NCBI GenBank assembly: GCA_003118195.1 | Contig: BEXV01000019.1 | Coordinates: forward strand, 268,695 to 332,694 | From: Hemicentrotus pulcherrimus | Lineage: Eukaryota > Echinodermata > Echinoidea > Camarodonta > Strongylocentrotidae | Reading direction: 5' to 3' | Length of the DNA: 64,000 nt | In this document: positions 1 through 12,699 of the stretch, piece after piece | Numbering within the stretch: the first letter of the stretch is position 1 | Layout of the letters: each line of letters starts with the position of its first letter | Position numbers and translations under genes: made by a program | The notes under the pieces: model-generated | Databases searched by the model: none | What the model saw: only the letters and a program-made list of their open reading frames with translations | What the model was told of the DNA's origin: nothing

Positions 1-2175
1 CATTCTTGTATCTTATAAAACAGAGCTTAGTGAATATGTGGAGGCAAAGTTGCCATTCACAAACACGTATTAACCGCGGCTGCTTTTTATCGCGGCGGTT
101 TACCGCTTCATATCTGCTCGAGCCTTAAAATGTAGTTCCACGCAGCTACTATACTTTCACCACCGTCTGCCTTTAATCATCTCTCTTATCTGAAAAAAGA
201 CGCACATAAAGATTGAGGTTTGCAGCTGAGGCTTGATACGAATCCAACAAGAAAAGGAAATATTTATTTTTCTTATCATTGGTAAGCAAAATGATGCCTC
301 ATGTTCAACGGACATGAAGTCCCTTACGTGTATGATGAGGTAGGAGCAATGTCTTTCGACTTACGCAAATTGGACGGGCTAACTCTCAGACTTTAAATGT
401 ACTTTCCTAAAAGAGAGGGACAAGCATTAGGGTCCAAGATATGTAAAGAAGTTACGTCAAGGGAACGACAGAGAGAGATAGAGAGAGGGAGTATGCGTGT
501 GGGCAAATATATTTGAACGTGTTTGGTGTGGGCGGTGAGCGTAAGCGCGCGCGAGTGTGTGTGCGTGAGTGTGTGTGTGTGTGTGTGGGCGGAGCAGTAT
601 ACGGAATAATTTGAATAAAGATATAATAAGCGTGTATAGTATACACAAGGGTGAATGTGGCAAAACACAATAGGGGTTCACCCATTTACTAGGTACCGTT
701 GCTGTATTTGTTTTGTGACTAGAATTATGAGTGGGCTCCTATTCCTAACTAAGCAAACAATAAATTTTCGTTTTGAAACTGACAGGGAAGTAGGGCAATT
801 AAATTCCGAACCCATTACGCAAATTTGGCGTTTGCTCTCTAAGGACTCGAGACCACTTAGAGTCAGAAAGACGGCAACCCATAACGAGTGTTGTTCACTT
901 TCACCTGGTTTTTTATCTTCATGCGGAACTTAATTCCTACAAATTCATCCATTTTTCTCTCTCTCAAATGCATGAGATATTTGAACATCCAAAAAACCTT
1001 GTCAAGTGCTCCATAATATATCTAATGAGGAAATGATATGTGTACGAACTAAGCAACTCAAAATGTTCATGAGGGGTTTGGTTTATCGGGAAACATGACG
1101 ATGAATTATTCATAACTGACGTTTTTTTTTTGTTAAAGACAATCAATATCACCTGCATTATTAGAGATCAGATTATCATTGATCTTATCATTAGACAGGC
1201 AAAAAATCACGCTGCGAAAATGTTGTCGAAGAGATTTATAAAATGTGAATGTCATAATTTCATGTTTAACTTGTCAGTTTTGGTCTAGAAGCCCATAAGG
1301 AGAGATTTGGTTTTTGATGTACTTTCAAAATGATGTGAAATCAAATTGAATTTAATTGAATTGAATTTGAATATACATTTTGACCTACAGAGGCAGAAAA
1401 TGGAGCAAGCAAACACACATTACAAAACAACAACAAACAGTTAACAACAACAAATCTTTAATGATATCCTTGGACCTTTTAGATCACGTGGTCACCCTCT
1501 CCTCTCGCCCCATCCCTACAACAAGGCGCGTTATCCATCTTCATTTCCTCCTGCCAGCCGCCTGAGTGTTAACCGTTCTTAACCTGAGCGTGAACCCGTG
1601 ATACGTCACTCTCTCCAACGACAAAAAATCACGACGCATTGGAGCCATGAAGACTATCATGACATAACATTTATTTCTGGGAAAAAATCCGTAATAGATG
1701 ACACGATCAATCATGCATGAAATCATATTACGAGAACAAAATGCATAACAAGGAGGAAACAAGAGAAGTTATCAAGCTGTTCTACCTCTCCTGTGAGACA
1801 TATGCCTAATAGCAGAGCTTCAAGTTCAAGTTCTTCGAGTCCGATTTCCAAATTTTACCTTCAGATAGGAACAAGAAAAATGAATGATCATCTGCATTCA
1901 ACGTTCCTCGGAAGTATGGATCGAAGGTTAAAAAGGGAATCGTATGAATAGCTATACGCAAACTTCTCGAGAAAGGAAAAGACTGGGGGAAGAGACTTTC
2001 CTAGAGAGGACTCTATTCTATGTCATGCTCTAATAGAAAGGCATGCTCTAAAGTATCATTGAAACATTACTCAATTCAAAATAACTAGTTCAAAATTGTA
2101 CGGTATTCACAAATACCACATTCAGATGCGCGCACTGAAAAAAAAAATCGATACAATCGCGTATAGAATTTTTGT
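1..2175. other. No gene recognised
   Basis: AT-rich single-copy-looking sequence with one (GT)n tract. The short frames at 393-685 read through that microsatellite. A 19-mer at 1568-1586 recurs at 9104-9122. Confidence 0.6.
549..588. repeat. (GT)n microsatellite
   Basis: A GC/GT-rich alternating purine-pyrimidine tract, including GCGCGCGCG just upstream. Confidence 0.9.
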
Positions 2176-2506
2176 TTAACCCGGAGTTGCGAATGAATAG
2201 CGATAGCTAGTAAAACAAATCTCATATCCATTTTCTGTTTCAAGTCCTCGCAAACATGGCGCATGGCCACGAGCGGAGTGCTTTTGAACGACTGAGATTA
2301 CAGACCAGATGTCCCAGATGGAAGGATCCGTAGCAATCTTGCACTTCAAACTGAACCATGCCGAATATAAAATGCCTGGACCTCCTTTGATCCCAACTCC
2401 AAAGAGATGATTTTCATTGAGGGTATCACAATCAAAAGGAACATGTTTACCCACACCGATCAGCGATCCAGCTGCCTTAATGATCTGAAATATTCACAAC
2501 AGGCTA
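2176..2506 (-). CDS. Possible orphan exon or gene fragment, unrecognised
   Basis: On the minus strand a TATTTCAG at about 2494-2487 precedes an open frame. It runs through 'IGVGKHVPFDCDTLNENH', 'FGVGIKGGPGILYSAWF' and 'SIWDIWSVISVVQ' to a stop at 2176. Its balanced composition and Gly/Trp/Cys-rich peptide look more coding than the surrounding AT-rich frames. I do not recognise the family, no donor or neighbouring exon is evident, and the upstream pyrimidine tract is weak. It could equally be a fragment of an unknown repeat or a processed pseudogene. Confidence 0.25.
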
Positions 2507-3496
2507 ACTGGTTTCGCATCTTTTATTTTCTCTTCAACAATGATTGTAGGCAATGGCGTATCGTTAGATTACCCATTGAGGCGGCACTGGAACGATGAGG
2601 GCTGAGGGGTGGGTGGAAGGGGCACCATCCTTTAATACATGGGAAATGAAATGAGAATTACAGGACAACTGATTAGAGCGGAGGGGCGGTGCGGGAGATG
2701 CTGCAGGGGAAATCCTTTTCTCGCCCTTTCTCCATTCTAAATATCCCTTGCTCTCTTTCCTCGCTTTACTCTGTTTTTTTTCTTCACTTTTTACCACTCG
2801 ATTATGGGTGGCGATAACCACGTGCCCCTGTGGAGCTACGCCACTTTTTTGTTACTTCGTAGAGGGATTAATTGAATACTTTTATAAGATATAATTATGC
2901 CATTGTGGATTGCAAAACTATGAACATGAGTCCTGCGTAATCTCTTATTAGGGTGAGCACCCACTGCATTATCTCGACATAATTATTCTGCGTAGACCGA
3001 AGTGAAGCTACAAATGGTAAACAATTTCAGTGTCTCTCTAAGTCTGTGAGTAGGCAGTTTCGTGGGTACATACCAACCGTTAATTGTATGATTACCGGAT
3101 GATCCGTCGGTACTTAAAGAATGAATAAAGACATGGAAGTTGTTTCTGGTCTAGTGACAATACTCTGACAATAACTAATAATTAATCTTAATAACTGGAG
3201 ATATGACAAGAGTTAAAACAACCAAATAAAATGTATGTTTGTATAAAGAGTAATCGGAAGGGGGATAAAATAAGGAGAGCACATAAGCTCCTTAGAATTA
3301 TGAGATTTATTAATATTTATGACTATAAATGATAATGGGTGGAGACAACATTTTTATTTGAGCTTACAAGAAAAATAAGAATGCTTGAAGTTAATGTTCT
3401 TTTCTCTGTATTAATTAGATATGGATATCTTGAACGAGGACCTCTCAAAGTATCGTAAAGGTTTGGCAACCTTGATTGGGTTGAAAGAGGCAAAGC
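2507..3496. other. No gene recognised
   Basis: A moderately GC-rich patch lies at 2580-2830 and AT-rich sequence follows. No splice-bounded frame or repeat structure was found. Confidence 0.55.
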
Positions 3497-3872
3497 TTAA
3501 AGGGATCCGGTAAATTTGTCTCATATTCTGAAACAAAGTTCGGGATTTAGCTCATGCTGCAATGATAATTATAAACCTTTAGGTCAGCCAGAAACACCAT
3601 GACTTTTACAAGCCGATCTCCTGTCTGATTATCAAGATATTTATGATTGGAATTACAAATTTTGAAAACCGTTAGCCGAACGATTTTCATAACACTACAG
3701 TCTATTGGGGAAAAGGAGTATGGTAAAACCGGTCACTCAAAGATTTTTACTTTTTTTGAGGCACTTCTTGATCATTTTGAAGCGCAATTTTTGTAGGGCT
3801 TCAATATTACACCATATAACAGACACTGAAAAAACGTAGGACCGTACATCTCAGATTTAACATGTTGTGATA
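3497..3872 (-). mobile_element. TTAA-flanked MITE, family I, copy 1
   Basis: It starts TTAA-AGGGATCCGG and is homologous in reverse orientation to the copy at 7981-8350 throughout. The far end lacks its TTAA terminus. It runs into a SINE fragment at about 3873, suggesting the SINE replaced the last 15 bp or so. It is non-coding. Confidence 0.8.
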
Positions 3873-4020
3873 AATACTCAAGTCATTTGACTAAGAATCC
3901 GAAGGTTGTGGGTTAGAATCCCAGCTCGGCATTAACGTCCTTTGACAATACTTTAATCCACATATTTTTATTGAACATTTGCTAAAATAATTGCAGTGAC
4001 AATGTATTCAATAATAGCTA
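3873..4020 (+). mobile_element. SINE fragment (B box and body)
   Basis: The B-box-like GGTTAGAATCC lies at 3911-3921 in a tRNA-like context. The tail AATAATTGCAGTGA is shared with the 12.7-kb SINE. The A-box half is missing. It sits between a TTAA MITE and a TAA foldback element. Confidence 0.55.
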
Positions 4021-4029
4021 TCTGACTAA

Positions 4030-4734
4030 AGGCCCCGTCTCACCGCCAGAACTTTGCTGGAGCGTTCCTGGAGCGGTGAAAAAAAATCATCACCGCTCGT
4101 AACCGTTCACCACCGTTTAACAGAAGTTGGCCCCCGGTTCAGGCAACGCCGTACACACTCGGCCACCGCTGATGGTCCCTCCTACCGCTCCGAAAGTTTT
4201 AAGCTGCACAAAATATTGCGAGCGGTGAGGAGCGGGCAATTTTCCGCTCCGGCAAAGTTCAACACCGCTCCAACAGCGCCCAGTCAAAGTTCGGCACCGC
4301 TAGACGCAAGTTCGTGGACGCTTTGGTCCACTAGGCCAACGCCGAAATCTTGACCACCGCTGCTTCGCCAGCTTTGCCCGGGCGGTGATTAAACGTTGCA
4401 CAAACTTTGGTGGGCGGTTGTAAGCGTTTTACGAGCGGACACTGGATTGCTGGAACGGTGTCGGGCGTTAAAGCAGCGATACATTGCGATGATGAACTTT
4501 GGTTTGGCGTTGGTATGTGGAGGTGTCGGAGCGGGACCAATTCTCGCTACCGCTCGCTACCGTTAAAACAACGCGAAAGCAACGCCGGCTTCAGCGGTAC
4601 ACCGCTAAGGCAACGCCCGTGTTTTTGATTTGTTTCCCATTTTGTGCGCGGTGACGAGCGTTGTCGAAATTCGGCCCCCTCTCCCTACTGTTCAAGGAAC
4701 GCTCCAGCAAAGTTCTGGCGGTGAGACTGGGCCT
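4030..4734. mobile_element. GC-rich foldback MITE, TAA target duplication (Harbinger-like), element 1
   Basis: It is flanked by TAA at 4027-4029 and 4735-4737. The termini AGGCCCCGTCTCACCGCC and, inverted, AGGCCCAGTCTCACCGCC continue through CAGAACTTTGCTGGAGCGTTCC. That is a near-perfect TIR of about 40 bp. The interior is GC-rich and built from variants of CACCGCT and its complement. A TIR starting GG plus a TWA duplication points to PIF/Harbinger by established criteria. No transposase is present. Confidence 0.85.
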
Positions 4735-4737
4735 TAA

Positions 4738-7700
4738 CAATCTGTGATTGAGGAGTTGCTCATTGCCAAAGGTATATCGCAAGGAGACTTGATTCGGAAT
4801 ATAAAGGCCTATATGAATATCTGTTCAGATTCTTTTTTAAATACAACATAAGATACAGAAATGTTTTTGTGTCAAAGGATAAGTTGCCGGTTTATTACTG
4901 CACAAAACCACAAATTCATGCCTATCTAAAATGATGTAAAAAAATCCAATCTTAAAATTTATTCACGTTACGACTTATTGACGCCCTCCCCTAATAAACA
5001 TGCAAACAAATATCCTCAGCCACTGCACTCCGTTCAGTCTTGAAGTTAACGTAACAGGACAGAAAACTTTACTTCATGGAATCATTCCATTATTTAAATT
5101 TTCAGTTGCCAAGGGAGTTCTGCCATATTGTTTAGAGGAAGAGCTCACATTCCGATAAACACATGCTATTTTTGGTAAGTTAATGCCGATGGCTGTTTCG
5201 CTAGGTGCAGCTTTAAAACTTATCTACCAGGAATCAGGATTGCTGTATATAAAGAAACGTCTCAGAAAGTGGGTCATGCCGAACGTACCCAATTCCAAAA
5301 GTTGAAAAAACCCAAACAAACAACGGAAAAGATGCCATCGTGATAACTCCTGACACCAGTGAGGACACGAGTTTTAAATTACTTCTTTCGTCATGAAAAA
5401 ACGGTTATATTTATTTTTATATCAACGGCATTTAGATTCCTTTGCCGGTGTTTGTCTGTACAATCTGTGTAGTGGCATCATTTTGAAATTTACTGTATTT
5501 GAGTCGCCAGTCAAATGAAACAAATGAGAAACGTGGATTACTTCTTCAGCCTAAGATTATCAAATCGTAAATTTGTACCATTGAATAATGTCTTCCTATT
5601 ATTCCCTATTCGACTTCCTTTTTACTTCTGTTCCAGTTACATTTCATTTCGTTAACTACCCTTCCCACCTCTTGACGTCTGTAATCCAGCAGTAATTACG
5701 TCTAGGAAAGTAATGGTATGGGGGAGTATTTATATCTGAACTATTTAAAATCACTGTTTTCTTCTTAAACTGGAGCTGCATGTTGTTAGGAAGAGACTTA
5801 AGACACACCCGTGAACAAACATGTAAAATATCATGAGATTTCTCTCCAGCAAGCTTTCTGAATCATCCCGAGAAACTCTTAACGTCAAATTAAAATTAAG
5901 ATTCGCAAACAGGAAGTGCCGACGTTGATTACAAAATACGTAAGTCTTGTAAATGGAGTGGTCGTAATTACACTGTAATTGTATATTATTGCCACGAATA
6001 TCAAATGTTGTTGATCATAAAAATACTCGTGATTATGTAAATGTATGCGCATGGGCATTCGATATTAAAGTTGGTAAATGGGAGATCAATAAACCGCAAG
6101 TCATGGGTAAATATCAGGGTTTTTCCCCTTAATATTTTGTTGCTTTGAAAAATCGTTTTTGATGAGGTGAAGACGATAAGTGGCCGAACATTTAAAACCC
6201 TCTCGTTTTGATAATATACAATATCCAAGTTGTTGTCGACTAGTTAAAGATAGTACTATATATACTGTGACCCTCAAAAAGAAGCTGAAAATTTTGGTAA
6301 AGTGTCTAAAAACAATTGATATGAACAGCTACGTTCAAAAAGTAGATCAAGGGCTGAAAACCAATAAGCAAGCATTTATCTTGACTTCTTTATGTTCCGA
6401 ATCGTGTCACTTCGCATCGTTCTGATGCTCAGAAACAATGAGGGAGTGATAACATGCCAGGAGGAACCGTTTTGTTATCGAAGGAATAAGTACAGAAGAC
6501 ACATGTAATATGATGAGATTACCCGAGGCAACTAGGGTTAAAGTTACAGTCTGGCCTTACATGAAGTCGAGATATTTTCCAACATGATTGTTTCCTTTGT
6601 TTCTTTCCTTTTTCATCTGCGAATGTTACACTCTGTACTAATATTTTGCAAGCCCAGTATTTCGTTGAGTTTAATTAATTTTGAGCGTGCATAAGAAAAA
6701 AGAAAGTCGAGTGAAATATTTCAGGATAAGGTGTCTGTATCATATTTGATTAAATCTTCATTTTCAGATTCGACTATTCTACTTTTCAGTAATGAACAAA
6801 TAATGCTTGAAATTCAGGGTTTACAAGTTAAAATAATGGTGTGTAATTTGGCTGTAACATTGTTTATGAGAGCATATGTACATTGTTTGTTGATGAACTA
6901 TCTTGTGGGTCCAACTGAATATATGGTAAGACTTTTCTTATCCTAGCCATGATCATTTTCTTTTTACCTTGGGATTTTGCTGCCTTGGTGTTGATCAGCT
7001 TCGATTCATGAAAGGAACAAACCTCGAAAAAATACCACCAGAACATAAAGGTCCTGCTGCTAAAAAGTAAAAGGAACAAGAACGATATCACTTGAAAAGG
7101 TTGGTGTGCGACTTGTAAGAACCACTGTCAAATTGATTCTTCGACAGGAAACGGGGTGACGTGATGAAACGGGGCTCTAGGAAAGGATCATGAATGTATT
7201 TTGATTTATTATCGCACTCCTTCGAGGCCACCGTAGATATCAACCTGTCATTGAGCAAGGGTAAATGCACTTAAGAGTCACTGAGCTGTTTCGTCGGGGG
7301 AGAGCGAAAGTGGGTGTCATTTGCATTGCATGATTCGTGTCTTATTGGGTCTCTTTTGGGGTTAAAAAGGGTACAAAGGACCAACTAACCTTCTTTGAGT
7401 CTCGTGTATTTATGAGTGCACATATAAGCATTTGTAGAGGGAACATAATTGCGGAAGAACTAATTCCTACGCTTACATCGAATAACGTTAATTTCGTCAG
7501 TACCTAAAGTAAAACTGACATCGTCTCCAAACTCAATGCTTGAACGTTTCAAGTTTTATTTTCGTTCAAATCGATAAAAACATATGTTATTAAAGTATAA
7601 AATACAGATTATATCCAATAAAGAAAACAGAGTGAGCACACAAAATGGAAATATATTTACAAATATACCAGAAGTATAAAAAGTTAATCAATAAAAATGG

Positions 7701-7980
7701 AAGACGGGAAACTAAAAAAAAAACGTAAGGTTCTGTCGAGGCAGTCCTTGCTATCAAAATATACATATACAGAATCTTTGGAACCAATTAGATGAACAAC
7801 TAAGATCAAGTACGACTTTATGGTAGTTTAAAATGCTCTGTCGCAGTCATTTATTGAATAATTTGTCAAATTTTGTGATTGCTTAGGATCGATACATTTG
7901 TGTGTTCTGGCTGTGTGTGTGTGTGTGTGTGTGCCTATTATGTGTTTATTTGTGTCATTCAGTTCTATTATTGACTAATC
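4738..7980. other. Intergenic, no gene recognised
   Basis: AT-rich throughout, with frames of at most 81 codons and no domain signature. The only structure noted is the (TG)n run near its end. Confidence 0.6.
7912..7933. repeat. (TG)n microsatellite
   Basis: A pure TG run of 22 bp, 48 bp before a TTAA MITE. Confidence 0.9.
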
Positions 7981-8350
7981 TTAAAGGGATCGTTTAACAA
8001 TGTTAAATCTGAAATGCACGGCCCTACGTGTTATCAGTGTCTGTGATATGGTGTAATGTTGAAGCCTTTAAAATGATCAAGAAGTGCCTCAAAAAGGTAA
8101 AATTCTTTGAGTGACCGGTTTTACCATACTAGTTTTCCCCAATAGACGGTAGTGTTATGAAAATCGTTTGACAAACGGATTTCAAAATTTGTAATTCAAA
8201 TCATAAATGTCTTGATAATCAGATAGGCGATCGGCTTGTAAAAGTCATGGGGTTCCTGGCTGACCTAAAGGTTTATAATTATGATTGCAGCATGAGCTAA
8301 ATCCAGGATTTTGATTCAGAATCTGAGACAAAGTTACCGGATCCCTTTAA
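7981..8350 (+). mobile_element. TTAA-flanked MITE, family I, copy 2 (complete)
   Basis: The boundaries are TTAA-AGGGATCG on the left (TTAA at 7981-7984) and GGATCCCT-TTAA on the right (8347-8350). That gives a short TIR of 8-10 bp and a TTAA duplication, as piggyBac-type elements make. The 370 bp hold no coding frame. Confidence 0.8.
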
Positions 8351-10083
8351 TCTATATATATTTGGTATTTGTTTGATTCTTTCCCTCTCTCTCTCTCACG
8401 TCCATTCCTCATAAGCATTTGCTTTTCTTTTGGTCCTTTCTATATTCCACACTGTATTTTGTATAATTGTTTGTATGTTTTTATGATTAAGGTTAAATGA
8501 AATACCTTCAATATACCTGTTAATATTTCGTCGGCACAAGTCGACTGCAGCTGTCTTCTGTTTGTTCTATTAGTCGACCAATACAAAATAAAAGTTAAGT
8601 AATTCACATAAAAAATTGGACACATCAAAAAGATCATGCAACTTTCAAAGAACGATACTTTTCTAATACTGTATTCCAAATAGACATTTTCTTGTAAAAT
8701 TGGGGGAAGAAAGGCATCCTTCAAATGCGACGTGGATGCCATATAAAGGATTGTCAGTAATTGCTATGTAAAGATTACACACTGTATCACAAATTGTCAC
8801 GTGTCAACTCCAAAATATACATCACTCAATTATTTAACCTGTTTTCTAGGGGGAATCATGAATACTGATGTCCAAGGGTTGTGTTCATGTCAAGTATATT
8901 AAATCGACTATTTCAGTTTCTTTATTCTTGCACCAATTTTGATTCAAAAACTGATCGGATCTGTGTTCTTGATTTTTCATGACCATTGGCTAAAAAATCT
9001 GTAATATTTACAATTTCATTATTTATATTAAAGAAATATCCTTACTGACATCAATCACAACCTGGGTTCCTTGTTACATAATATTTCTTCTAAACATTGG
9101 CTCGTTAACCGTTCTTAACCTGTTATCTATAATTTACTTCCGCATTGAATCGGCAGAGCTTAAATATTTCTCTTTACCAAAAGAGTTAACATTATTTTCT
9201 CCTTAAATCATTGTAGAGTGTTAATATACTCAAAGATGTAACATATTAACAAAAAAAAAAAGATCCAGAAGGAGGGGGACTTGTATCAAAATATGCAAAT
9301 TAAAACAAGAAGCTCTTGGATTATCCGAACACGGTTCCTTCAGGGGATACTTGAGGTACTGGAAATGGAATTGCCTAAGAATTGATGTTATGAGTGTGTT
9401 TACATACACGTACGGGGATAAAACAGTAATCCATCAACTTATGTTAGGTCTATACGGGGTAATTAGGAATTGTTTCAACACGCCTGTAAGCTTCAAATGC
9501 TTAAACAAAAAGAAAGTGTTGCAAGCAGGATTGTCGTCTTCGATTACGTTTGGCCTTGGTCTCTTCAATTGTGTACCTCATGTCGTATAATTTGCTGAAA
9601 TCGTCAGGAAGTCACGGATGTCGCCTTTCTAAAGCCGGATGTTGGAAACATCCGTCTATGTTACATCTCTTGACTAGCACTTCGGCTGCATTCTTTGCCT
9701 TTCCCCACAGTCGCTCGTTAGCCGCTAGTGAAATTTTACACCAAACACTACGCACCAATTGACACAAGGATTGCTTTGGGCAACACAATGACTTTGCCAA
9801 ATGACAAATTTCCAATCTTGATTAGATCCATGACAATCCCCTGAATACCTGCAGAGATCAATCTTGCACTGGAAACAAGTACATAGTCTTGAACTCTCTG
9901 ATAGATATACATGTCCCCTATGATCAATACAATGAGTGATTCCAAGTTGGGTGTGAGTGTAAGTGTTAAGTGTTTCGACAGTAAAGAGCTCTTAAATCGA
10001 GCTAAATATTTGCTGATGAAATTAGGTCAAACTAACAAATGTGGGTGTTGAGTTTTCAAAATATGAGTTGAGTCAGCTGATTG

Positions 10084-10270
10084 TCTGGAGGTGACTTTGC
10101 TTCAAGTTTTTATTTTTCATGCAATCTACAAGAAAGTGATTTTGTTTTTCAACAATAGGTTTGACATAATATGCAATAGTCAGTTCATAGTCTGGGGGTG
10201 ACTTTATTATCCATTCAATGTACAAGAAAGTTATTTCGTTTTCCACAATTAGGTTTGAAATATTACAATA
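10084..10270. repeat. Imperfect tandem duplication, about 107-bp period
   Basis: GGAGGTGACTTTGC...TACAAGAAAGTGATTTTGTTTTTC...AATAGGTTTGA at 10084-10178 recurs at 10191-10270. The second copy reads GGGGGTGACTTTAT...TACAAGAAAGTTATTTCG...TTAGGTTTGA. Confidence 0.75.
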
Positions 10271-10524
10271 GAGATGAATTATCCTCAATATTCTCAAGAG
10301 GAATACAAAACAATCTCCAACCTCTTAGTCGCAGACAATATTCTAGACGTCTCCTATCTTTATATATCAAGTACTTTGAGATTACTGTTCCAGACAAAGC
10401 AGTGTACCTCCCCCTCTCCCCCTCTACCCCTCCTACAAAGAGAATCTAACAAATTATGGGGGAATTGGAAGGGGCGTGCAAGATTTAGTATGTCATAGAT
10501 ATTTGGCAGTGTTTCATAAGACAT

Positions 10525-10543
10525 TATATATATATATATATAT
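10525..10543. repeat. (TA)n microsatellite
   Basis: A pure TA run in an AT-rich context. Confidence 0.85.
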
Positions 10544-11663
10544 TCATATGCATGAATAATTAAAGACACAACATCACCCTCCAGAACATTGATTAATCAC
10601 CTTTTCCATGTCTACATTATTGTATCTGGGAAAACCAGCCCACTTGTGATTCAATAAGTCAATGACACTTCAATGAATAATTATTTTTCTTTCTTAAACT
10701 CAATTTGTGAATGCGTCTACTTGAATTATGATAACTATGTTTTAATGACCATGTCAACATTTTGTGTTTGTTTGCTTCATCTGCTAGCAAAATAAAAGAT
10801 TACAAAACTTTTCTTGCTGGTGAAAAGCAGCTAGGTGCATTATCACAAATAATTAAGGTTCATTTTTTGCATATTGTGTGTGTCCATTGTTGACCAGTAA
10901 ACCAAGTCATATTGTATTAGAGAAAAAAAAAAGTCTAAAGACACAAGTTTGTTATTTTTTTCTTTAAAGATGTCTTGATAAATAATTGTTAGATCAATGA
11001 TTTTGAATATCTCTTATGTTTTCATAAAAATGTGGCCTACTTTTCAATTTTTCAAAAATTATTTAAAGACAAAAAAGTTATGTCAAATAATGTGACATTC
11101 ACACATTGAAGAAAATAATGAGTGTACTTGTATATTAAATGTACATTTGTATGTAAAATACACCCCCAAAAAACAAACAAACAAACAAAACCGAAATTTT
11201 AGGAAAATGTATGTTTAATTTGTTTAACTTATGTGAAACTATAATTTTGTTTATGTGAATACTTTTCTCCTGCAAATGTGTAACTTCATTCGCAAATATA
11301 TGTTATATGAAAATGTATTTTTAATCTCGTATTTAAACGTTAAAGTGACTTGCAAATGTATTTAGGCCTACGTGAAGATTATTTGTAACTTTCTATAAAG
11401 TGTTATAAATCATGTAAAATTTTCTTAATGAGAGAGGAGAATAAAAAAATAATGAAACATTTTTTTTTTAAACTCGAAATTGACATTTAATTAGTCTCTA
11501 GGGGCTAGTTTTAGTGAATAGGACTTTTGAACGTAAACTATCAAAACCAGCCACAAATTCCGGTTCAACAGACGACAATTGTTCAACACCTATAACACTA
11601 GCTACCGGATGTTGACGATGTTCATGGGTCAAAGCCTTAAGACCAGCTGATTTCTATTTTGGT

Positions 11664-11711
11664 GTTTAGGCTGGTGTTAGTGTTTATAAAACAATAACAC
11701 CAGCCCTAAAC
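11664..11711. repeat. Hairpin palindrome
   Basis: GTTTAGGCTGGTGTTA and TAACACCAGCCCTAAAC pair with a single bulged base around a loop that itself contains TGTTTATAAAACA. Confidence 0.85.
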
Positions 11712-12240
11712 AACCAACTTGAAATCACTCGTTGTGACACGTGGAGATTTTATTTTCATGTTTTATTTTGGTAACATTTATCTTCTTTGACTTTGTTTTG
11801 AATGGATATTAAAACCCTCATTCACTTGTGACCTATGACGAAGCAGAAAGATCACATAAACAAACTAATGAAAAGTTCGGGATAATGCGGAAATAATGCA
11901 TGTTAGAGTAGTTTGCGATGAAAAAAATACTGAATATTACCGGCCATATTATTGTAATATACTGAATCAAGTGGCCATCGATTGTATCACCAATTGGCAA
12001 AAACTGTAGTACGTGAGAAGAAATAGGGGAAAAGGCAATAAGTAGCTAATCTATGTGTCGAAAGTAGCTACGTCGCACACAACATGTACAACGTTCAACG
12101 TCATCAGCGATACGAACTGCTTGACGTACAGGTTATATTAGATGAATAAAATTCAAAATGCTTTTAACCTTAAAAGACACGTGCAAATATGTCGTTTGAT
12201 ATTCGGTTTAGTTATTGGTCTACTTACAGCACCTCTAAAG

Positions 12241-12549
12241 TGTTGGGAGCCCCAAATTCGCCAAAACTTTGATGGCAAAATTATATTTAATTTGAATCAT
12301 AATGTGACAGAGGATGTCATTTCAGAGACACTTCTACAAAGATTTTCCCCAAAAATGTGTTTGAAGAAAAATAATGATGAAACAACACATTATCTGGGTT
12401 TTCTATTGTACTCAGAAAACCGAAATTTTGTATTCTTTCATCTATATTCGACTTCAAACACATTTGTTTTAAAAATCGAATGACATCCTCTTTAACTTTA
12501 TGACACAATTAAAAAAAAAAATTGCTATCAATTTCGTGGGGCTCATAAC
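12241..12549. mobile_element. Palindromic MITE, family V, copy 1
   Basis: The ends TGTTGGGAGCCCCA and, inverted, TGTTATGAGCCCCACG are followed by paired GAGGATGTCATTT / AATGACATCCTC. These give imperfect arms of about 80 bp. The sequence matches 62821-63144. The 113-codon frame starting at 12142 reads into this element and is not a gene. Confidence 0.75.
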
Positions 12550-12699
12550 AATTTAGACGGGCTTTGAAAAGTTGTGTAACAAACTATTCTATTTCATAAT
12601 ATTTTACTAATCTCATTATTAATCGTGGTACTGAGGTGATATTTCAAGAGTTCGCATGGGTATGGGAATTATATTACTAATACTGTATGACATGTTTTT

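Larger units (their letters stand above)
8351..12240. other. Intergenic with a small tandem duplication and a hairpin
   Basis: It holds the 10.1-kb tandem duplication, a (TA)n run, a very AT-rich stretch at 10.6-11.5 kb and the 11.66-kb hairpin. The frames at 9550-9945 have no convincing homology. Confidence 0.55.

Noticed and set aside
9748..9945. Minus-strand frame with a GD.YIY...ISAGIQG...LVSIGA pattern, faintly like an SGNH-esterase domain of a CR1 ORF1
   Set aside because: The block-I Gly-Asp-Ser serine is absent, the frame ends just before the expected GxND block, and no LINE sequence lies nearby.
12142..12483. 113-codon plus-strand frame
   Set aside because: Its second half is the palindromic MITE shared with 62.8 kb.
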